Program-made: the position numbers and the translations under genes
The notes under the pieces: generated by a model
Told to the model about the DNA's origin: nothing
Database searches by the model: none
What the model saw: the letters and a program-made list of their open reading frames with translations, nothing else
Assembly (NCBI GenBank): GCA_946405695.1
Contig: CAMJIA010000095.1
Coordinates: forward strand, 1-5,152
DNA: 5,152 nucleotides
Source: an uncultured Prevotellaceae bacterium
GTDB taxonomy: Bacteria > Bacteroidota > Bacteroidia > Bacteroidales > Bacteroidaceae
Direction of reading: 5' to 3'
Shown: positions 1-5,152 of the stretch, piece by piece
Numbering within the stretch: position 1 is the stretch's first letter
How the letters are laid out: the number at the start of each line of letters is the position of its first letter

Positions 1-1368
1 ATTACGTGTTGCATTGCCGTTTTTGGCAATGCAACACTTGATGGTGCCTCACAGGTATCGCTATTAGTGGCTTCGGCAGTGAGTGTGCTGATAGGTCATT
101 TCTCGAAACGACTGGAATGGGAAAATCTGGAAAAGGAAATCTCGGATAAGATTTCAAGCTGTACGCCAGCCATCATTATTTTATTGCTGATTGGTGCCAT
201 TGGTGGAACATGGATGGTAGCAGGTATCGTGCCTACGATGATATATTACGGCATGCAGATTATTCAGCCAGAGGTGTTCCTTGTCAGCAGTAGCGTACTG
301 TGTGCTTTGGTGAGTCTGATGATTGGTTCGTCATGGACGACTGTCGCCACCATTGGTCTGGCACTGATGGGTATTGGTAAAGCTCATGGTTTTGACGACG
401 GATGGATAGCGGGCTCTATTATCACAGGCGCTTACTTTGGTGATAAACTTTCCCCATTGTCTGATACAACGGTATTAGCATCCAGTGTTGCAGGAACGTC
501 GCTGTTTACGCATATCCGTTATATGTTGTACACGACGGTTCCGACATTCTGCATCTCGCTAACCATCTTCCTCATTGCCGGCTTTACGATGGATGTACAA
601 GGACACGGCAACGTTCATGAGTTCATGGAAGGTTTGCAACACACCTTTGTCATCTCGCCATGGCTACTCATTGTTCCTGTATTGACGGGAGTGATGATAG
701 CCCGTCGCTGGCCTTCGATGGTGGTGCTGTTTATGGCTATCCTGCTGGCTGTTGTTGTAGCTTTATTAGTTCAGTCTGACTTGGTGCTCCGCATAGCTGG
801 AGATGACGGAGGTCTGCTGACATCATATAAAGGAATGATGAGCGTTTGCTATGGCAGTACAAATATTGAGACGGGTAATAGTGTGCTGAACGAACTGGTA
901 CATACCAGTGGTATGTCTGGCATGATGCCAACCATCTGGCTGATTATCTGTGCACAGACGTTTGGTGGTGCACTGACGGCTACTGGTCAGTTGCAGGATT
1001 TCATGCGTCTGCTGCTACGTCTTGTTCGTGGTACTGCCTCGCTGGTAGCTTCGACAGTAGGTACTGCTTTGTTTTGTAATATCGCCACTGCTGACCAGTA
1101 TCTGTCTATCATGTTGTCCAGTTCCATGTTTAAAGATACGTATCGTGAACGTGGCTATGAGCCACAATTGCTGAGTCGTTCGTGTGAGGATGGTGCTACG
1201 GTGACCTCTGTACTGGTACCATGGAATACGTGTGGACTGACGCAGAGTACGGTACTTGGTGTTGCCACACTGACCTATCTTCCTTATTGTTTCTTTAACT
1301 ACCTGTCACCGCTGATGAGCATTTTCATTGCGTCGATAGGTTGGAAAATCAAGCGAACATGTTCCTGA
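1..1368 (+). CDS. nhaC: NhaC-family Na+/H+ antiporter, 5' end cut by window edge
   Basis: Inner-membrane antiporter of the NhaC family, expected to exchange Na+ for H+ in pH and sodium homeostasis; some family members, such as MleN, instead couple malate/lactate exchange to ions. The frame is open from base 1, giving 455 visible residues, so only a short N-terminus is likely missing; the first in-window start-like codon (GTG at 67) is internal, because the preceding 22 codons already read like NhaC (FGNATLDGASQVSLL). In visible-fragment numbering, family-like blocks are GTWMVAG with VPTMIYYG (about 69-83), GSSWTT (109-114), GAYFGDKLSPLSDTT (143-157), TADQY (363-367) and SCEDGATVTSVLVPWNTCG (394-412). 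About ten or more hydrophobic segments are visible. The protein ends shortly after a last membrane helix with a basic tail (KIKRTCS). Its last 10 bp overlap the next gene. The exact transported substrate cannot be read from the sequence. Confidence 0.93.
   Translation: MTCCIAVFGNATLDGASQVSLLVASAVSVLIGHFSKRLEWENLEKEISDKISSCTPAIIILLLIGAIGGTWMVAGIVPTMIYYGMQIIQPEVFLVSSSVLCALVSLMIGSSWTTVATIGLALMGIGKAHGFDDGWIAGSIITGAYFGDKLSPLSDTTVLASSVAGTSLFTHIRYMLYTTVPTFCISLTIFLIAGFTMDVQGHGNVHEFMEGLQHTFVISPWLLIVPVLTGVMIARRWPSMVVLFMAILLAVVVALLVQSDLVLRIAGDDGGLLTSYKGMMSVCYGSTNIETGNSVLNELVHTSGMSGMMPTIWLIICAQTFGGALTATGQLQDFMRLLLRLVRGTASLVASTVGTALFCNIATADQYLSIMLSSSMFKDTYRERGYEPQLLSRSCEDGATVTSVLVPWNTCGLTQSTVLGVATLTYLPYCFFNYLSPLMSIFIASIGWKIKRTCS
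6..37. repeat. Perfect 13-bp inverted repeat with 6-nt loop inside nhaC
   Basis: The left arm at 6-18 (GTGTTGCATTGCC) is exactly complementary to the right arm at 25-37 (GGCAATGCAACAC), with the loop GTTTTT at 19-24. It lies in the coding sequence of the antiporter (residues CIAVFGNAT). No T-run follows either arm on either strand, so it is not a standard intrinsic terminator. Function unknown; it could be an mRNA hairpin near the 5' end of the gene or chance. Confidence 0.75.
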
Positions 1369-2279
1369 GTCTGTTATTAACGGGCTTCCTGACGCTTGTC
1401 GAGTTGAACTGTGAGAACATGTTCGATTGCAAGCACGACTCGCTGAAAGACGATACAGAATGGATGCCTGATGGGAAACGGAAGTGGTCCTATGCTCGCT
1501 ATTGGCGGAAGCTGAACCATATAGGTCAGGAGATACTGTCTTGTCAGGAAGATGGTGTACCTGATTTGGTGGCGTTGGTGGAGGTGGAGAACGATAGCGC
1601 TCTCTTCGACTTGACACACCGTTCATTGTTGCGGAGGGCAGGGTATGAGTATTTGATGACCGAGTCGCCTGATGTGCGTGGCATCGACGTTGCACTGCTC
1701 TATCAACCCATGACATTTCGTCCTATCTGTTATGACTATCTTGCTATTACGCCATTAGAAGGGATGCGTCCAACACGTGATATCCTCTATGTCCAAGGGG
1801 AAACGTTAAACTATGATACCCTTCATATCTTTGTTGTTCATGCACCAAGTCGTTTTGGTGGTGAGAAACAGACGCGCCCTAATCGCAAGCTGATAGCAGA
1901 CCGTGTGGTGAACGCTATCCGTCAGTTGCCTATAGACGCCAAAGTGATTGTAGCTGGCGACTTCAATGATGAGGCTAAAGATCCGGCTTTACGCTATTTG
2001 GAAGACAACGGTCTGCACAATGTTACTGCTGGCGTGAAAGGCTCGCATGGTGCGAAAGCCACCTATCGCTACCAAGGTTTCTGGCAGAGTATCGACCATG
2101 TCTTCGTAAGTACGGTGCTGCTCAATTCCGTTGAGCAGTCTTTCATCAATGATGCTCCCTTTCTGTTGGAAGAAGATAAAAAATACGGAGGAGTAAAACC
2201 CCTCCGCACCTTTAATGGTTATCGCTACCAGCGTGGCTTCAGTGACCATCTGCCGCTGGTGGTACGTTTTCGTCGTTAG
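1359..2279 (+). CDS. Endonuclease/exonuclease/phosphatase (EEP) family hydrolase
   Basis: A 306-residue metal-dependent hydrolase of the EEP superfamily (DNase I / exonuclease III / inositol phosphatase fold), which cleaves phosphodiester or phosphomonoester bonds; the substrate is not predictable here. Catalytic blocks appear in family order: LNCEN (Asn17), LVEVEN (Glu75, metal ligand), VVHAPSRFGGEK (His161), GDFND (Asp201, Asn203), SIDH (Asp246) and SDHLP (Asp296, His297). All expected active-site residues are present, so it should be active. I chose ATG 1359, which overlaps the antiporter stop by 10 bp; an in-frame TTG at 1341 would add six residues but needs a longer overlap and a rarer start. 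The N-terminus (FLSLLLTGFLTL) is hydrophobic like a signal peptide, yet runs straight into the first core strand with no clear cleavage site, so periplasmic or cytosolic location is uncertain. The 3' end hosts an antisense terminator and overlaps the convergent gene by 4 bp. Confidence 0.9.
   Translation: MFLSLLLTGFLTLVELNCENMFDCKHDSLKDDTEWMPDGKRKWSYARYWRKLNHIGQEILSCQEDGVPDLVALVEVENDSALFDLTHRSLLRRAGYEYLMTESPDVRGIDVALLYQPMTFRPICYDYLAITPLEGMRPTRDILYVQGETLNYDTLHIFVVHAPSRFGGEKQTRPNRKLIADRVVNAIRQLPIDAKVIVAGDFNDEAKDPALRYLEDNGLHNVTAGVKGSHGAKATYRYQGFWQSIDHVFVSTVLLNSVEQSFINDAPFLLEEDKKYGGVKPLRTFNGYRYQRGFSDHLPLVVRFRR
2118..2138. repeat. 8-bp inverted repeat in the EEP gene
   Basis: CTGCTCAA at 2118-2125 pairs perfectly with TTGAGCAG at 2131-2138 around a 5-nt loop (TTCCG). 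It lies in EEP coding sequence, on the far side of the antisense terminator as seen from the leftward operon. Neither strand has a T-tract directly after it, so I do not call it a terminator; it may be chance. Confidence 0.5.
2177..2207 (-). terminator. Intrinsic terminator of the leftward operon, embedded in the EEP coding sequence
   Basis: Read on the minus strand, 2207 to 2185 forms GCGGAGGGGU, a UUU loop, then ACUCCUCCGU: a ten-pair stem, eight Watson-Crick pairs plus two G-U. It is followed by AUUUUUUA, with the six U at 2183-2178. The hairpin begins 68 nt after the Rid-gene stop codon, a sensible place to end the peptidase-transporter-Rid transcript. On the plus strand the same hairpin has no following U-run, so it should act only leftward. 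The bases also encode EEP residues around KKYGGVKPL. Confidence 0.8.
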
Positions 2280-3412
2280 AAGATAGGCAATTCTGCTACT
2301 GTCTGTTCCTTGACAGCCATCACTTCCATTTCGATGAGCCAGCCTGCACGACAAACTGGTGCATGGACAATGATGCGTGGATGATTGGGGAAACGTTCTT
2401 CGTAAAGACGGTTAACAAGTTCGTAGTCAGCAATATCACGCAGATAGACAATCATGACTCCCACCTCGTCGTAGCTGCTGCCTGCCTCTTTGAGCAAGGC
2501 TTCTACATTGTCCCACATCCGATGGGTCTGTTTTACAATATCCTTTGGGTGCTCTATCTGTCCCTTGTTATTGATGCTGGCAGTACCAGAGATAATCACA
2601 TGGCGGCGGTCGCCATAGTCAATGGTTGTGCCACGCTCAAAACTGACACCATAGTCGCTGGTACGGTTCAGATGGGTAGGAGCATAGAGATAATGAATCT
2701 GTTCCTTCTTGATGCCGGCAATGGCGTAGTTGTCCATCTGGGTCATCACCTGCGGATTGCAGGCACGACCACCAATACCTGTCGAGGCAATATAGTGGGT
2801 TTCTTCTGTCAGTCCTTGGGTGAAGAAAACCTTGTTGCGGGCTGCCACCACACCTGGATAGTTTACGTCAACATCGTTGACGAAAAGCCATGTGCGGATA
2901 CAGTTGTCGGCCAGCGTACAACCCTCCTGAGCCAATTGTAAGACGTACTCGTTGAAGAGCAGTCGTGTCTGGTACTCAGAGTTCTGGGCTGTATTATGGG
3001 CAGAGGCATTCCAGAGATGACGAAAATTGCCGTGGCTGACCTCATAAAGGCCATTTGCTAACTGTCGACTACTAACATTCGTCAGCAAGTACACCCACAG
3101 TCCAATCTTAGAACCGTCAAGAGGAGCCTGTCCGATAATGCTCTTGGCGCAGTCGCTGGTGTCGGCCAGCAGTACATCGTCGGCCTGATTGGCTACGTCA
3201 CTGAGGAAGTAACGCTTTAGTACGGCTGTTGCACCATTTAATGTTGTTGCCTTTAGCTGCTCATAGCCGTCGAGTACGGCATCCAGTTGCTGCTGGAAGG
3301 TGAGTCCATCACTCTTGGCATGTATCATGACATGGTATTCTGTCACCTCACCATGACCGGTAAAGCTGAATACTTCTGCCTGAGCGTTGTTTAACTGATA
3401 TAAATTGCTCAT
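2276..3412 (-). CDS. Two-domain Rid (YjgF/RidA) superfamily protein, chorismatase (FkbO/Hyg5)-like layout
   Basis: A 378-residue protein without signal peptide or membrane segment, so probably cytosolic. Residues from about 253 to 368 form a recognisable Rid domain (HVIISGTASI, then an amphipathic helix near DNVEALLKEAG, then VGVMIVYLRDI) ending in VCRAGWLIEMEVMAV with Arg355, Glu361 and Glu363. Ordinary RidA proteins are about 130 residues; this one has some 240 extra N-terminal residues. These carry FRHLWNASAHN (130-140), a block near ARNKVFF and ASTGIGGRA (191-217), and YLYAPTHLNRTSDYGVSFERG (241-261, key residues Y254, F258, R260). That arrangement, and the short Arg-to-Glu loop, resembles chorismatases (FkbO/Hyg5/XanB2 type), which hydrolyse chorismate, rather than the RidA imine deaminases. 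Chorismate activity is unproven: WNASAHN departs from the WNYIPxIN form I recall. ATG 3412 lies 3 bp after the transporter stop, without a Shine-Dalgarno motif, suggesting translational coupling. Best called a Rid-family protein of unknown substrate. Confidence 0.85.
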   Translation of the reverse strand: MSNLYQLNNAQAEVFSFTGHGEVTEYHVMIHAKSDGLTFQQQLDAVLDGYEQLKATTLNGATAVLKRYFLSDVANQADDVLLADTSDCAKSIIGQAPLDGSKIGLWVYLLTNVSSRQLANGLYEVSHGNFRHLWNASAHNTAQNSEYQTRLLFNEYVLQLAQEGCTLADNCIRTWLFVNDVDVNYPGVVAARNKVFFTQGLTEETHYIASTGIGGRACNPQVMTQMDNYAIAGIKKEQIHYLYAPTHLNRTSDYGVSFERGTTIDYGDRRHVIISGTASINNKGQIEHPKDIVKQTHRMWDNVEALLKEAGSSYDEVGVMIVYLRDIADYELVNRLYEERFPNHPRIIVHAPVCRAGWLIEMEVMAVKEQTVAELPIF

Positions 3413-3415
3413 GGT

Positions 3416-5035
3416 TTACTTGATATTGGGTTCTTCCAGTCCCAGTCCCTTCTTCTTGTCAACTGCTTTCAGCACCAAACCAAGGAGCAGAGCAGCAACA
3501 CCCAGCGATGCCAACATGATAAGTGGGGCGGTGTAGTTGAGTTCTGTAGCACTGGTACCCTCTGGGTTGGTAGCATCAAGCACCTTGCCGATAAGCAGGG
3601 GGAACAACCATAGTCCGATATTCTGAATCCAGAAGATGAGGGCGTATGCAGAGCCGATAACCTTGGCATCAACCAACTTGGGAACGCTGGGCCACAGTGA
3701 TGCAGGAACCAGTGAGAAGGATGAACCGAGTACGAGGATGGTGATGTAGGCAATAACGACACCGCCAGTGGTGCTGCCCTTGAACAGAGGGAGAATGAAG
3801 GCAAATGTCAGGTGGCAGAAGATGAGCAGTAATGAGCCCAGCATCAGCATACTAACGGCCTTTCCATGGTGGTCCAGATACTTGCCCAAGATGGGGGTGA
3901 TGAGCACTGCCAACAGGGGGAATACGGCAAAGATGCTACCTGCTGTTTGCTGCATGAATCCCATATAGCAATAGGTGACGAGACCCAAGATGCTGAGACC
4001 CAGCAGTCCGTACTTCTTACTTGCCTTCTCCTGGAAGTTGCTGGCAAAACCAGTGGCTGCAACAAACAGCATCAAGGCGTACTGAATGTAGGTGACTGTA
4101 TCTGTAGCCCAGAAAGAATTGGCATCAGGAGCAACGAGTGTCAGGTTGCACTGCAGCATGTTGACGGCATACTTCTGGAAGGGGAAGATGGCGCTATAGT
4201 AGAGTACGCAGAGCAGGGCGACGAGCCAGAAACCGCTGTCGCTGAGAATCTTGCCAATGTCACTAATCTTGAAGGGATCGTCCTTCTCTTCTGCCTCACC
4301 AGTCTGTGCGTCGAGTTTCTGGTCCATGACGAAGTAGACGATGGTCATGATGAGTGCGATACACATCAGTACCACACCAAATGCTACTGAACGGCTTACG
4401 CTGACCTCGCCACCCAGACGGGCAAAGAACGGTGAGAAAATCATACAGGTGGCAACACCCAGACGGGCCAGTGCCATCTCAGAACCCATGGCCAGTGCCA
4501 TCTCACGGCCCTTGAACCACTTCACGATACCACGGCTAACGGTGATACCTGCCATCTCACAGCCACAGCCGAAAATCATGAATCCACTGGCTGCAAACTT
4601 TGCTGAGGCTGGCATACCCTCATAGAAAGGACTGACGCCCAACTCGTCGAATACGGGAATGTAGTTGAGGTTGTTGGTAAACCAAGTCTCCAGACCACTA
4701 CCCATGAAGCTCTCGCTGACGGCATACCACTTGATGCAGGCACCAACGAGCATAACGGCGGCAGAGAGTACAGCCGTGAAGCGTACACCCATCTTGTCGA
4801 GGATGATACCTGCGAAGATGAGGAAGAAGGCAAACACGTTGAGGAATACCTCTGAACCCTGCATGGTACCAAAGGCTGTCGAATCCCATCCGCGTGTATC
4901 CTGCATCAGGTCCTTGATGGGTGAGAGGATATCCATGAATATGTAGCTGCAGAACATGGCCATAGCCAGCAGCAGCAGAGCTGTCCAGCGCATAGCAGCG
5001 CTGTCACGAAGTGTCTTTTGAATCTGTTGTGTCAT
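3416..5035 (-). CDS. Major facilitator superfamily transporter, MFSD1-like
   Basis: A 539-residue, roughly 12-helix inner-membrane transporter. The first half has the MFS motif A, GIILDKMGVR (76-85), and a related GKYLDHHGKA lies at 384-393 in the second half. A charged cytosolic loop (about 238-262, DQKLDAQTGEAEEKDD) separates the halves. The blocks FGCGCEMAG (155-163), VKWFKGREMALAMG (171-184), MALARLG (187-193), ASLWPSVPKLV (445-455) and GSAYALIFWIQNIGLWLFP (461-479) match my recollection of the vertebrate MFSD1 family (GIGGES, SWFKGKELNLVFG, SMARIG, ALWPMV, GTAYGFMQSIQNLGL). MFSD1 moves dipeptides across the lysosomal membrane, so a small-peptide substrate is a reasonable guess; general bacterial annotation would be 'MFS transporter'. 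Between helices 3 and 4 there is a longer loop (about 104-147) than in typical MFS proteins, expected on the periplasmic side. ATG 5035 is chosen for its A-rich leader and normal N-terminus (a short polar stretch before helix 1). The gene lies between a peptidase and a Rid-like gene in one apparent operon. Confidence 0.92.
   Translation of the reverse strand: MTQQIQKTLRDSAAMRWTALLLLAMAMFCSYIFMDILSPIKDLMQDTRGWDSTAFGTMQGSEVFLNVFAFFLIFAGIILDKMGVRFTAVLSAAVMLVGACIKWYAVSESFMGSGLETWFTNNLNYIPVFDELGVSPFYEGMPASAKFAASGFMIFGCGCEMAGITVSRGIVKWFKGREMALAMGSEMALARLGVATCMIFSPFFARLGGEVSVSRSVAFGVVLMCIALIMTIVYFVMDQKLDAQTGEAEEKDDPFKISDIGKILSDSGFWLVALLCVLYYSAIFPFQKYAVNMLQCNLTLVAPDANSFWATDTVTYIQYALMLFVAATGFASNFQEKASKKYGLLGLSILGLVTYCYMGFMQQTAGSIFAVFPLLAVLITPILGKYLDHHGKAVSMLMLGSLLLIFCHLTFAFILPLFKGSTTGGVVIAYITILVLGSSFSLVPASLWPSVPKLVDAKVIGSAYALIFWIQNIGLWLFPLLIGKVLDATNPEGTSATELNYTAPLIMLASLGVAALLLGLVLKAVDKKKGLGLEEPNIK
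4466..4505. repeat. 16-bp direct repeat, 24-bp period, in the MFS gene
   Basis: GGCCAGTGCCATCTCA occurs at 4466-4481 and again at 4490-4505. It is in frame and encodes the repeated peptide EMALA (residues 178-182 and 186-190) in the cytosolic loop/helix region following KWFKGR. Probably a by-product of repeated amino acids and codons rather than a regulatory element. Confidence 0.7.
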
Positions 5036-5065
5036 TTCTATTTTTCGTTATTCCGTTATTTCGAA
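5036..5065 (-). promoter_or_regulatory. Short intergenic leader before the MFS gene
   Basis: Thirty bases separate the peptidase stop from the transporter ATG. Read leftward they are A-rich, with AATAACG twice (8-nt spacing) and then AAAAATAGAA just before the ATG. There is no Shine-Dalgarno motif, as is usual in Bacteroidota, where A-rich leaders help initiation. I see no good Bacteroidota -7 box (TAnnTTTG) and no terminator, so the transporter is probably read from a promoter upstream of the peptidase gene. Confidence 0.5.
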
Positions 5066-5152
5066 TTATTTCAGCCACATGTCCAAGAAGTCGAAGAAGG
5101 TACGCTGCCAGAGAATACCGTTCTGAGGCTTCAGCACCCAGTGGTTCTCGTC
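5066..5152 (-). CDS. S9 serine peptidase (DPP5/S9C-like), C-terminal 28 residues only
   Basis: The frame is open from the right window edge to TAA at 5068-5066 and reads DENHWVLKPQN followed by GILWQRTFFDFLDMWLK. DENHW-x-LKPQN is the block around the catalytic histidine of prolyl-oligopeptidase-family (S9) peptidases, especially the S9C / dipeptidyl-peptidase-5 type common in Bacteroidota; the His is residue 4 of the visible part, leaving 24 residues to the end, which fits where the triad His sits in that group. Such enzymes are alpha/beta hydrolases, often periplasmic, that release dipeptides from oligopeptides. The Ser and Asp of the triad, the propeller domain and any signal peptide lie outside the window. 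It is the first visible gene of the leftward operon. The family call rests on a very short stretch but a distinctive one; the exact subfamily is less sure. Confidence 0.8.
   Translation of the reverse strand, partial: DENHWVLKPQNGILWQRTFFDFLDMWLK

Noticed and set aside
1..66. A separate start of nhaC at GTG 67
   Set aside because: The 22 codons before it are open and read as NhaC-like sequence, so the gene begins outside the window.
1359..1430. Lipoprotein signal in the EEP hydrolase (Cys18 after VELN)
   Set aside because: LN before the Cys does not fit a lipobox, and this Cys sits within the catalytic LNCEN block.
1306..1716. 136-residue open frame on the minus strand across the nhaC/EEP junction
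   Set aside because: Low-complexity Ser/Arg/Pro/His-rich translation with no domain, covering two well-supported genes on the other strand.
2292..2325. Possible rightward terminator: CTGTC...GACAG just after the EEP stop
   Set aside because: Only a five-pair stem with an 8-nt loop and no following T-run, so it does not qualify as an intrinsic terminator.
2363..2941. 192-residue open frame on the plus strand opposite the Rid-like gene
   Set aside because: It lies wholly antisense to a clear Rid-family gene, shows no recognisable domain, and is explained by codon bias of the real gene.
3866..4390. 174-residue open frame on the plus strand opposite the transporter
   Set aside because: Antisense shadow of the MFS gene; its sequence is rich in Gln, Glu, Cys and His as expected from reverse-reading hydrophobic codons.
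5036..5065. Promoter in front of the MFS gene
   Set aside because: No TAnnTTTG -7 box with a TTTG -33 element is present in the 30-bp gap or the visible end of the peptidase gene; the closest, TAATTCGA, is a poor match.

Overview
The window looks like chromosomal DNA of a Bacteroidales bacterium, most likely of the Prevotella/Bacteroides type. This rests on recognisable Bacteroidota-style protein families, moderate GC, and starts preceded by A-rich stretches without Shine-Dalgarno motifs. It is gene-dense. Five protein-coding genes are visible, two of them cut by the window edges, and no gap exceeds 30 bp. I see no tRNA, rRNA, CRISPR array, insertion sequence or phage gene.

The left half is read rightward. 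An NhaC-type Na+/H+ antiporter lacks its first residues at the window edge. It overlaps by 10 bp an endonuclease/exonuclease/phosphatase (EEP) fold hydrolase, so the two are probably co-transcribed and translationally coupled. The right half is read leftward. It starts at the right edge with the last 28 residues of an S9 serine peptidase (DPP5/S9C-like). Next, 30 bp on, comes a 539-residue major facilitator transporter resembling the MFSD1 branch. After a further 3 bp comes a 378-residue two-domain Rid/YjgF-superfamily protein with the layout of chorismatases (FkbO/Hyg5-like). These three genes look like one operon.

The two operons meet tail to tail and their stop codons overlap by 4 bp. The leftward operon has a convincing intrinsic terminator (10-pair hairpin plus six U), but it lies wholly inside the 3' coding end of the EEP gene, over codons for a stretch (KKYGG) that looks conserved in the family. 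The same bases therefore seem to encode protein on one strand and a terminator on the other.

The most interesting functional reading is the leftward operon as a small peptide-use module. A dipeptide-releasing peptidase would supply an MFSD1-like transporter (MFSD1 family members carry dipeptides), with a cytosolic Rid-like enzyme acting downstream. The gene order and family resemblances are read from the sequence; the pathway is inference.
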